DNA of 64,000 bases from positions 124,001-188,000 of the forward strand of contig JASANG010003765.1 of NCBI GenBank assembly GCA_030248215.1, given 5' to 3'. The stretch comes from Enoplolaimus lenunculus. Its lineage: Eukaryota > Nematoda > Enoplea > Enoplida > Thoracostomopsidae. Positions 1-12,400 of the stretch are shown here, piece after piece. A program made the translations under genes and the position numbers. The notes under the pieces are model-generated. The model searched no databases. It saw only the letters and a program-made list of their open reading frames with translations, and had not been told where the DNA came from. How positions within the stretch are numbered: position 1 is the stretch's first letter; each line of letters begins with the position of its first letter.

Positions 1-359
1 ATTTTCACCCACGATTCTTTCTTCTTTTGTGTTAAAAAAATTGCATAATTTTACAAAAATTAAATTGAGTGCCTCCAATATTGAAGCCAGTACGAATAAA
101 AAGAAAACTTCAATAAAATATTACATATTTAGAACAAAACCAGTAACAAGAGTTTAATTTTTATCTGAGTTTTGAAATTTTGACCCACGAGTATATCCGC
201 ACCAGAAATTCTGTATCTGTCTTGCGTTCACCAGCGGGTAAAAATGGCGTAGTCAGGATTTCATTTCGGATATGAAAAATTGTCCCAAATTTACCTTTGC
301 ATTCTGCTCTGCAGCCCACAGAAGTATTTTTCGAATCATTTCAGAAATTTGTTTTCAGG

Positions 360-960
360 AATATATCGCATTATACTTCTGGCCTTGTACGCGCTCCTGG
401 CGGGTACACGCCAGTACCCACGGGTCAGGTGGAACGCTTCTCGGGATACAATGTTTACCATTAGTAATGTGGACCGTACCACAAATAAGCAATACAGTCC
501 GCAGTCAAACCGTGGACCGCGGCGGCCGGACCGCAGCAATGTTGGACCGGACAGGTTGCAGTCTGAACACTATTGGGCCGGCAATGGTGACCCGTACCAA
601 CGCTATAAATTAATCGCGAAATACTGAACATTGCACCAGTTTTGATCCGAGCGCCCTAAGCTTGTTGAGAACGAAAATAGCGTCGCGAATTTTAGAAAAT
701 GTAAATACCATTTTCACATGATTTTTCGTCGACCAAATTTTGCCCTTAAAGCTTTGAAAGCCAGTGTAGTAAAATTTTAAAACGTCATATGTACAAAATA
801 ACTGTCGGTCAGACCGAACCGGACAGGTACGAAGCGCTCCAGCCTTGTACTAGGCCTGGACCGCTCGGACCGAAAAACAGCATTCCGTGGGCCAAACGGC
901 TGAGAAATTTTAGGACCAGTCCTGCCCGGTCCACATCACTACCACTAAGTGGTAACGCCT
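360..960. repeat. GC-rich GGACCG-containing repeat region in FoxP forkhead intron
   Basis: The word GGACCG or CGGTCC recurs at least six times (near 471, 514, 527, 545, 858 and 867), and GCCTTGTAC occurs at both ends (about 381 and 843). Composition resembles 58095-58405. No clean termini found. ORFs in this stretch are not supported. Confidence 0.5.
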
Positions 961-982
961 CGTTTTACGCGACTGCACTAAC

Positions 983-1161
983 CTTCCACGTAGCTGCGTT
1001 TCTTCGAAAATAAGCAAACGAATCTTGAAACCATGTGTACACTTCATTCAAAGTCAATTGATTATCTTTCGATTCAATGATACTTTGCCGTATTAACGAC
1101 GCGTACGTATACGGAGGACGTACATCGTTGTTTTTGTAGAATTCTCTGTGTTGATCAAGAT
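983..1161 (-). CDS. FoxP: FoxP exon 9: first part of forkhead domain
   Basis: This exon is too short for simple ORF calling but unmistakable. Acceptor ACTTTAG|ATC (phase 1) and donor TGGAAG|GTTAGT (phase 0), 179 bp. It encodes [37 protein letters not shown] and [22 protein letters not shown]2 reads EFYKNADVRPPFTYATLI ... [13 protein letters not shown]. It covers helices 1-2 and the hinge. The hinge Ala before Tyr-Phe (FAYF), typical of FOXP proteins and linked to forkhead domain swapping, is kept. The recognition helix (NAVRHNLSLH in FOXP2) would be the next exon and is not found in bases 1-982. Confidence 0.97.
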
Positions 1162-4100
1162 CTAAAGTATAAAATGGAAAATATTACAAGTTTTGGAGCA
1201 ATCTTTAGCATACAGAATATTAATCGGTTTGATATTTGAAGTTCTGCAGCACAGCTCAACTTCAGCTCTCGACGGCGGTACATATTTTTAGTTTATAAAT
1301 TGTTTCAAGGACACAATTGTCTTTTGACACGCATTTCAAACGCACCGAGTTATGATAAGCTTAAACTCAAGATACAAATACGATATTACAGTTGTGAGTT
1401 TACATCTAAAACTAAGTCTAAACCTAATTATAATCTTAAATATTGTAAACGATGATTCCACGCTTAGAAACAATAAAACAGCTTCTGTAATGGAGTCTAG
1501 TAAATAATAAAAACTGTCAAATCGGTTTGTTCACTTTAAGTACCTGCTCCAATTGGTTGCAGAGATTTATCAATCGGTCGCCGACGCATGTTCAATTTCA
1601 TTAATCCGTTGCCAGCAGACGACATATTAGTATGTTTTGAATTATTTTGCTGTGATTGTTGTTGTTTTTGTTGTTGTTTTTGTTGTTGTTGTTGTTGTTG
1701 TTGTTGTGGCTGATGTTGTTGTTGTTGTTGTTGCCGCTGTTGCCCATGTTGTAGCAACTGTGGTTGTTGCTGAAACAATTTCGAAACATCATTAGCGGTC
1801 AGGCTGGACGAATGTGATACCGAACGAATTGCTTTTGGCTGAACGGGTATAATTTTATTGCGATCACCAGAAGACAGCGGAGCTCCAACTAATGGATACG
1901 CAAATTTATTCAGTGCCAAGCTTTCGTTATTAATGTCAACGCCATTGGTTTGGTGAATTGCTGCTGTTGCCAGAGTTGCGCCATTGTCTGTTGATAACAG
2001 CTCGACTGGGATTTGTTGCGATCGCATCTGAGATATCGGTCTTGATGACAAGTCTGAGGTAGAATTCATTAATACAGCAGACGATTGGTGTAGTGGAAAT
2101 TTAGGTGGCGCGCTTATGGCAATAGGTTGTGTACATGGTGAGGTGATGGGGGTTGTTGTTGTTGTTGTTATTTTTTTATTTGAAAAATTGTTACATTCAC
2201 GTTGTACTACAGATGCAACACCATCGTCATGAGTTATATCGCTTAGTTGAGGAGATATTAACGGCAGTAGAGGCCGTGAGGTCAGGCTACAAGGAGCGCT
2301 TGCAGGTCCTGGATCGACCGTAGTGTTACTGTTTTCAGCGAGCGATAACGGAGCAAGATGCATTGGCCCGAATGAGGGCAGTGGAATCTAGAATAAAGAT
2401 TAAATAAAATGATGCATTTCATGCAATGCAAGAGTATTATCAACCGTGTGTGCCACGAATGATGGCAGTGGAACCTCAAGTTGATACAAAGCTATTAAAG
2501 TAATATATATTATATATATATGTATGTATGTATGTATGTATATATATTTAAGGCGCAATAAACTGGACGCGCCATTAATTTTAGGACTTATTCTTTGTAC
2601 CAATTTACTCAAAAACTGTAAACGTAAAACATTGGAACGCTCAGATAAACGTAGGCACAACTTACATAAGTTTTTAGCTGGCCATTAATTGGTCCTGCAC
2701 CAGAAGTCTGGATATCGATTGGAGGTAGTGACGATTCAATTGCGCTACACGACTGTGACATTGGCATAACCGTCTGAATAGGGTCTTGCTCTCGCAACAG
2801 AGATTGACCAGTTAGTGTTGCACTAGGTTGACAGACTAAAAAGTCTTGATGCAACTTGAGTGCTTCGACTGCATTGAAGGTTTTCTACAACAATGAAATC
2901 AAATTTATTGCTATTGAGACAGATGATGTAACAATTTGTTGAAATATAATTTACCATTTTATGCCAGAAAGTTTGTATTTTTGGAATCGCAATATTTTAT
3001 GCCTCATATTACATACTATTGTGACACTAACAAAATTTAAATATATACATAACTGGTCTCATGTCATATTTCTAGTAAAATCTATTTCAAATAGTCGAAA
3101 TTTGGCACACGAATAAGAGCATCGAGTGCTCTTTGACAAATATCGGTCACAATAATTAGGTTTCTGTTTATTTACCGTTTCTAAATTGTCATTTTTCTGC
3201 AGATTTTTACTAGTCTTTGTTTTTTCTGATTTCGACATTTCATAACCAGAATTTGTTGCGCCACAGACAATGTCCGCCATTTTCTGTTTTATTTCTTCTT
3301 TATTCGTATTTGTTTCATTATCGCTTTTCGGTGTGTCTCCATTGGGAACCGCTCTTTCACTGTGCCACTCATCCGATCTGTCCAGATTTTGATCAGTCGA
3401 ATCGTCGATTTCCTTATTACCATCCTTAGCACTGACAGCCTCTTCTTCACCTTTGATTTTGCTATTGCGGACGTTGGTTTCAGCATTGTAAGCAGTTTTC
3501 GGACTCTTACGGGGGTCTTCGTTATCACTGACGACTACGCTATTTTGGCTTTGCTTTAATTCTAAGTTCACGTTTTCGTCAAATACACTTCCATTCGACT
3601 CTGCGCGATCACGATTACAAGTTTCGGTTTCAATAATTTCTTCATTATCCACAATTTCAACATCAACGTCGTCCACACTATTATCGTCAATTTCAAGACT
3701 GTTTCGGCCGCAGTTGCTGTTGCCGTTGCTGTTTTTGCTAATCGTACTGTCATGGTTGCTGTTTCGGTTACTGTTCTTCCTTTCGCCATCGCTTTCACTT
3801 TTACTACATTTCCACTGATTAATTAAACTACTCCGATTCAGTATTCCGCCGCGTGTTATTTTGTAGCTTCGTTTAAATTCACTGAAGCTATTGCTGCGTT
3901 TATGCCGTTTGCCTCCTGCACGCTCATTATTGCACTTTGCATTGCTGTCAATTTCAAATGCTGTTTTTCTAACTGAGTCTGAATTTGTTTCACCTCCAGC
4001 AAATCGTACCGGAAGCCCTTGACTCGCAAACGCATGCAATTCGGCTTCGGCTTTGATGTTTGATCCTTTAGAAATTTGAAACTTTGACGACTCCGTGTTA

Positions 4101-6391
4101 ATATTTTTTGTTTCGGCTGGAAAGTTTGGTAATGTTGCTGTTGTCAATTGTACTGTTGTATTACGTGGAAGCAGTGTTGTACACTTTGGAACGTTAGTTG
4201 CTGTCGTTTCACTAGCCATCAACGCCATTGCAGCATCCGGTGGTACTTCCGGCGATAAATCTTCAACTTTCAAATTGGTCAACTGACTGCTATTGTTGCG
4301 ATTGAACTGTTTGTTGCTGTCGCGATCGCCAACATAAAAATCTCCTGTTTGTGTTGACGGTGTAGTACTGGTTTGAGGACCGCTACTTGTGGTCGAATCA
4401 GTGGAAAAGCCACTCGATCCACTGGCGATCAAACCACCCACAGGAGGTTTTCCAACACCAAGCATCAATCGCTTCACGCTCCACAGATGCGCGTCCATTC
4501 CAGCTAAACGCAAAGTTTCAATGTCGACTTGTCTCTTGAGTTGCTCCACGATCTGAAATTGTTGCACATTTTTGAAAGTTATTAGCACTAAACGGTATAA
4601 TATATGGTGTTGCGGTCGATTTTAATTTCTAATCGGCCACTGCCAAGCCCGTAATACTCAAACTGCAAATACTTGACTTGACGCACCACCAAGTCAAAAC
4701 ATTTGGTCATAACTTAAATAAGAGTTCAATGTAAATGCATTCGGATGCGGCGAATTTTCGTTATCATTCTACTATTACCCTAGCGGAACAAACATACACT
4801 GCAACGATTATTCAGCGAAAAATTAAGATATAAGCGCAAAATTAAACGAAATTTTTTGTAGAAAAAATAGATTTACTATACAATTTCCTTGTATCGTCCT
4901 CGATTCAAAAATTACTGTTCTCTCGCAATCAGTTGGGATGGCCGTGGGTATGGAAAGAATATAATTACTAACAAGAACTTTGTAGTTAAGTAGGACAAGA
5001 ACATTCATAGAGGGGCGATGAACCTATTCACAATATTAATCGGTTCCAAAATATAGCAGACACCCCTCTTCTATCGTTCCCCATTATTGCCGTATTGTAC
5101 CTCAGCTTGAATGCGCAGTTGTGCAGTTGAACGATTATCAAGAGGATGGGCGGCGCGCAGATGCAACAAAAATTCTTCGTGTGTTGCGCATACGATATCG
5201 CAACCAGGCCATAAACATCGACCACTTGAATACAGAGAATATTCCATTAGTTGTTGCTGTTGCAGTAGAGAAATGTTGCCTAATATGATACAAAATAGTC
5301 GTTTATTAACATACGTCACAAGCCATTTTTGTACTGAAAAATGCAATTAATTTGTAAACAAAATTTGAACAGAGCGAACGGTGGTTTTACATGTAAATTA
5401 ATTGCAGCGGAGAGCTTAAAAACAAAAAAAGATCCTGTTTGCTAAAGTAAAGGCCGATATTCTCAAATGTGCATAGCATCTAATACCGGACAGTGATTGT
5501 TCAAATTCTCAAGAACTTTTGTAATTGCAAATTACAAATTTTGTGCAAAAGTAAGGCAAATCAAATGTTGAAAATGTGCTGTATTTCGAACCTTTCCTTT
5601 AATAGTGATGCGATTAGTTACAAGATTTCTTATCAACTGGTTATACGTAAAATTCACATTTCAGAATACAGGCTATGTCTGAAATTAACCTAACCTGAAG
5701 GTACTAAACTGCAGAGATTGGCTCATGAACGCTTTCGGTCACAATTGAGATTAAAGCTTATGCTTAGGTAAAGGTTTAGGCTTATAACTAAGATCTTCCC
5801 TGAAATTGAGACTATGCGTAAATGTAAACGAAGTGCACACAGTGCGCATTTGTTGTAACCTAATATAAAGAAGATTTCTACTATAGAATGACCTTATCAT
5901 AAACTGAACAATAAATCTATTTAAAAAATCTCAATCCACTGATGAATTACAGATGCGCTTTTGCAAGCCAACTATTTGGACTCCGGATCAATCACAACGA
6001 AAAATTGAATAGAAATATAAAAGTTCGGTATGAAAAGTATATAAAATTCAAGCACGTAATACTGTTTCGAGTTATCGAGCGCAAGCTTAAACAGTTTTAC
6101 ACTCGAAACCTTGTCCAAACCTATTAAGTTGTAGAGAAAATTCTACAAATAACTTCAAACAATGCTGCGAAATATGACAAATTGAACAGTGGATGTTTTA
6201 CCTCCGAGTCCATTCAGCCGTTCAGAAGAATTCATACGCAGTTGAATATCTTCGCCATGATCAAATGTAGCACAGCGCAACGAGTCGTTTGGTTTGCGTA
6301 CACTGTCTTCTCTACTGATCTGAGTTACCTGGAGCTTATCGATAGACTGATCTAAAGTTTGGTTATATTTGTTATAGATATAGAATTGTTT

Positions 6392-6487
<96 letters not shown>

Positions 6488-9400
6488 TTGCTGTTGTTGT
6501 TGTCGTTGTTGTTGTTGGTGGTGGTGGTGTTGTGGTTGCTGTTCCTGATGTTTTTGCTCGTTTTGGGTTTGTTGACAAAATCCTGAATTATTTTGAGGAA
6601 TGTTGACAATACCGTTCATCGTAATGCCTGGACCGGCACAATCGCTACTGTGTCTGCCGTTTGTACTCACTACAGATTTGACGCGTTGGTGCAGCAAATG
6701 TTGGTCTGTTTCTCGTTGACGCACGAATTGTAATCGTTGCTGTTCACAGTTTTGTAGCTGTTGTTCCTGTTCCTGTTGTTGATGCTGTTGCTGTTGTTGG
6801 TGTTGTTGTTGTTGTTGTTGTTTCAATTGCTGATGTTGTCGTTGCTGCTGCTGCTGATGTTGTTGTTGTTGTTGTTGTTGTGCACGGTCTTGTGTGAGTT
6901 GCTTGACTTGGCGTTGAAGATGCAATTGAGGATGAGGTAGACTGCGATAATCTAGTGTTTGTGGCAGTGTTGAAAACGATGTTGCGTCCGGCGATTGTTG
7001 ACAATATTGTTGTGACGGTTGTTGCAGATGTTGCGGTTCACGATATGATAACGAGGTACTGCGGCTCGGCGGTCTTTGTGAACATTTCACCCCTGAAATT
7101 ACAGTTGAACTACTAAAAAACGAATTGTAACCATTTGACAAGTATCAACCGGGTTTGTACTGCAAATTTCTTTAAATTCCTATGAAACTTTGGATCTGAA
7201 ATTATACAAGCTTTGAGAACTGGCATACGTATAAAAACTTGATTTAAACAGGTTTGATTTTCCATTTTCCAGCGACTGGCGGCGGAATTTAGATATTTTT
7301 AACCCACGATACCAACCGCTGTATCAAATTTTTTACAACTGTATGTCCAAAATTATGTAACTTGCAGCTATTTCAGTGAAAAATGTCAAAAACTTTCGAC
7401 GCTCGTTCACCATTGTGAGACGTAACGTCAACCTTATTCATATCGCTAATTTTTTGTAAAATCACTTTAAATGTACTGGTTTGTATTCATAAAACAATTA
7501 GCGATCCCGTTGCCAAAAATTCCGGTGTTCCGCAGCTCTATACTTCTCCTGACTCTTAAGTTCGATACTCCAAAGGAATGTCAACCTCCTTTATCACAGG
7601 AGGAGTACGCTCGCCGCCGCCCCCCTTGTTATGGCCAGCATATCACAGCCGTTGCGCTGTATTTGTATTGTCACTTCAGATTTAGAATGAGACAGCATTA
7701 TATATCACTTAAATTTGTTTATACTTTCAATAAAAATAACGCATAACCGTAATAAAGCAACTGGCTCACTCAGTGCTATATATACATGCCGTAGCCCACT
7801 CCGTTATTCAGCCCAATTCGGACTGTGACATATACACTAAAGACGAGTCAAGGCTTTTTCGATGGCGGCGAATATAATTACATTTTTGGCGTTTTAAAAT
7901 TTTACACTTCTTGTCGCGTGTTTAATCAAATATTTTGATGCGTTTGAATTACAAATTGTACCAAACGGGTAAATATTTTTGAGCTCGTGTACAATAATAC
8001 TTTTTGAAGCTATTTATTAATGGAATACATGGAGTTTAACACAATTTATAGTTTATTAGATATCATTGTACAATGTTCTTTGCAACTTACCATTTGTCAA
8101 CTCGACGTACTGCTGCGGTAGATGTTGTTCGTGTTGCTGTTGCAATGCACTGATCGCACGCATTAACTGTTGCTGCTCGTGTCCAAGTTTTTGAAGTTGC
8201 AGCTGAGTCTGGAAACCATAAAACAAAACTGTATAATACGGTTGATAACGCGAGAATTTTTTTGTTCTGCAATTATTTTTATGATTAACAGTCAAAGGAC
8301 GTGCAAAATTAGTTTAAACAAGAGTCCATAACGACTCGTTTTACAAGAGTGTGTAACTGGGTACACTGTGTGTAGAAAAGAATGTACCCGGTACGTATTG
8401 CGTTTTTGCCCTACCTCGCTTTATTTAGAGGGGGCACAACCGGTGCGAACTATGGCACTTTATATATGCTGCGTCAAACATGGTCCACTTATAGTTTAAT
8501 TTAGGGGTATTCATGTCATAGTGTCCCTCCCTCCAAACAAGGGGGTCGACCAAAAACGCAACGCCCGGTTGTTCATTTTGCACCATGCGGGAGCCCAAGA
8601 GTTGCACCCTCTTGTCATGATCCACTCTTGCTTTAATCAAACATAATTTCAGTTTTGTTCTGCATTCCAACTACAAAATTTTGATATGTGTCGGAAAAGA
8701 TTAACGACAAACTAGCGATAGGTGCTGACTAAATTAGAAAATACGGGATATTGGCTGGGTTTCAGAAATGTTACTTAAGTATTTAACTTAAGCGATGGCT
8801 TAAGTGACAGCTTAACTATTTGAACAAAAACAAATCAATGCAGACTTTCAAGTAGTACCATATTAAAGAATCCTCAATTATATTTTACATTAAAAAAGTA
8901 CCATAAGACTACAGTCACAATTAGACTAGGGTTAGCTTGTCAGAACTGTTAATCCATAAAACATAAAATCTACTCGGCGACTTAAGTATTTACTTTTGAA
9001 TATGTTGACAAACGATAAATTGATAAGTAGTTGCTTAGTACATACTTAAGTATAAAGCAGCACTTAAGTAAGATTTCAGAAACCCAACCAATAAGTTTAA
9101 ATTTAAACATTTTGAAATTATTGTATATACTTCAATGGCAACAGAACGATCCAAAGTTTGACTGAGTTGACCAATTGAACTGCTTTGGGCAACAATGTTG
9201 TGTTGCAGTTGATCTTGCAGTGTTGCACGCGGCATTGAATGATGTTGCGAAAGCGGTATATGATCGTAGTCGCTATTGGTGACAACAGAATTTTGCTGCG
9301 ATAGAATATTGTTAACGTTGATTTTGTTTTTATTGTTGCTGTTGTTGTTGTTATTGTTATTGCTGATCATACTCATGGCGAAGTTGGATTCAGCAGGGCT

Positions 9401-12400
9401 GCGTAGATTTGATTGAAAATTGGTAAGAGATGACATCTGAATCATTACAGTATTTTTCGTGAAATTAACACATAATCCAACAAAATATCAATGATATGTC
9501 TATAACTTTATGGCCGAAAATAGAAAACATGCTGAACAATTTATGTTTCGATATCTGATTAATATGCAACATTTTTGTAGCTCTTACGGTCACCTATCTC
9601 CAATTGATAATAGGTCGTGTAGTTTTCGAACCAGTGAATGGTGAGGTTGAAAACTGAACACACTTTTCGTATTTGATTTGCTCTACAACTAAGCGAATGT
9701 GCAGTTTCGCAATTCAGGGAGTTCGTCACTTTGAAAACCTATCGTTAACTGGTGATAGATGCTATACGCAGTTGAGAATATACGGTTTAGTTTAAGGCTA
9801 GTTCAGCTAAGTGATGAATACATAACAATTTTTGTATGCTGCTATTTGCAAAACCTTTAGTTCTGGGAATACCTAGTCAGGGCCGGAGCAGCCACCCCCG
9901 TACCCACCCCCTGGGGGGCTCCCATCTGGAGGGCTCTAATCCATAAAGGAGCCCCCACCTTAACCGGCTGAAACAAAAACCACCGAAGTTTTCAAATGCG
10001 TTTGGCTTCTCACTCGTTTTGCTCGCGAATTTGGAAACCCTACCCTGGAGTTTTTGGGGAGCCCCCAACCCCGTTGGATCCGGCACTGCAACTAGTAAAC
10101 GTAAATACATGCAAGCGGAGTATTTTCACCACTATGCTCAACGTATCTCTGCGAGCACAATTCAATTGTAATTCAAATTCCGAAATTAAAATGTGAAATA
10201 TCAAAATTTTGGAATACAGTAATCTTAACGATCAGTTCTCTAAATTTTCCATAAAAGTGTCGGATCAGAGGAACTTTTCGATCAGTCCAAACTCAGTCGT
10301 CATGTTTACATAAAGGCAATTCAAGGGAGGGGTGAATAGGTGGTCGCTCCGTCTTCCATCACATTTTTCATTTGTTATGTTTATACGCATATCTTCTGTT
10401 TGACAGTTGCAAGTACCGTAGTCCACTTGTTCTTTACAAAAAATTTCAGTTCAGCTACAAAACGTGTAGTGCGCAATATGAAAATGAAACATTTTTCAAA
10501 ACATACAAATCTGGTAAAATCCGTGTCAACAGAGCTGTGCTCGGAGTTGCTCGATACCCTGCCGAAAAGTCAGAACTGTAATGTGTTTTCAATTAAAAAT
10601 TTGCTTCGTTTTGTACTATACATTGTGAGGCTGCTCAGGTCCACAAATCTGATGCATGGGCAAATGTTGAAAAAGTTTCATGAGCGAAGGGAGGACGCAT
10701 TTGTCTTGAATTCAACTTATCAAAAAAATGAAGTTTGAGATCGAGAAAATTTTATCGTGTGGATTTTGGCTTCCGATAACGAAACCGTTTCGCGCCATAT
10801 CCCATTCAACTGCGGCGGGGGCATTCATTGGGGCAGTTAAAACGCGTTCTTTGTTGTTAATATTAACGGAAAATTGCAAATGAACCAAAAACAACAACAA
10901 TAATAAAAATGATTAACGACATTCAACGGCGATAGCCGAGCATTAAAAAGTTGTGCTTTCGTAAATATCCTAAAACGTAAATTTAAATTTTTAAAAATTC
11001 AGAGTAAACAAATACCCTTGTTTCACAGTTTTCAGTGTTTTAGTATTGTTGAAAACTCGACGTAACTGTTATTATTGTTGCAGCAAACAAACAGTGGCGG
11101 ATCCAAAAATTTCTAAAAAAGGGGGCATAGCGCGAAAGGTATAATACTTGAAAAGCGATCGAGAAGCCGGACGCTATTTTAGTGCTAAACGTTAATACAA
11201 CATTTGATTTGTGCACGACAACGGGCAACTAGGCGAAGGTGACACCCTTGGAATCGCCAGTGCAAATAACAGTATTGTTTGTGACAAATAATCACACACA
11301 CGCATCGACACGACTATGCAACGCTGTAAAGTCGAGTTTAAAACTTAAAAATTACTATATTAAAAACAATACCAGGAACTAAAACGAAGTATAAAATGAT
11401 GATTGCTGTACAAGGATCGTTTCGCTTTGCACCATACAAGTATCATTGATGTAAATATCGGCAATCAAAGCAGAATATTACAGATTTTGCCAAAACAAAA
11501 AAAAATAGGACAAATTTTTAATTTAAGCAACTGACACTAATACAATTTGTTATTTTTACGCTGTTTCAACGATTGTAAACGAGTCAAATAGGAAAGACTT
11601 TAGAAGCAGTTGCTAAATTGAGTTCTCTTCCTTGGTAGCCATAGCTAGAAAAAACGTGTAACAAATGCGTAATATTACATGAAAACCTCAATCCATAGTT
11701 AATATTTTCAGATTTGTTTTAAGTATCTGTCGGCAGTAAGTAATGTGGTCATCAAAAATATCAACTCCAGTTAACGATTTAAATTTAGTTTTTCAAGTAT
11801 GCGAAAATTTTACAAAAAGACATCCCCACGCGAGCTGATGCCCCACCAAATAGACTCGGTCTAAAAGTAAACAATCTTGAATTGAAACTGTAGCGGCCCC
11901 TAAAATTATTCGAAGACAACCAAATATAGTTTTCTGCGGACTCCAGCAAGAAAATGACGTGGATATAACGAACTCGCAAGGTCTATCGACAACTGCTAAT
12001 TGGCGAAAGCGGTAAACACTGAGATTGTTTGGTAATATGAAGTGACCTGATTTTAGCTTGATAATAATCCACGCCAAACGTTTAATTGGACACCAAATAT
12101 GCCAAATTAATTATATCGAAATATATTAGAATCGAGCATTGATACACCACAGCAGTAAAGATGAGTGCTTGGGGGCGAACAAAATCTTGGAATTGAAGCA
12201 AATTGAAAAAATAAGCTAAAAAATGTTTGCACGCAATCACAATTATTGACGATTGTAACAATCTGCTAACTATTAAAAATAGTATAATAGTGAAGGCCTA
12301 TGTTACTTTAAAGGCGTAACAGTAGATTAAGCGTATTCCTAAGCCTAAAAGCCTAAGCCTAAGCGTTGCAAAAATGTGTTCCTAAGCGTAAGGCTAAGCC

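Noticed and set aside
840-890. Candidate second forkhead exon (minus strand, NAV-like reading near 880)
   Set aside because: After AsnAlaVal the translation departs from the FOXP recognition helix at once, there is no acceptor, and the stretch lies in the GC-rich repeat. The true exon must be left of the window.
10340-10738. 132-codon plus-strand ORF in FoxP intron 1
   Set aside because: No recognisable domain, no family match I know, no splice or start support; length is within chance for this composition.
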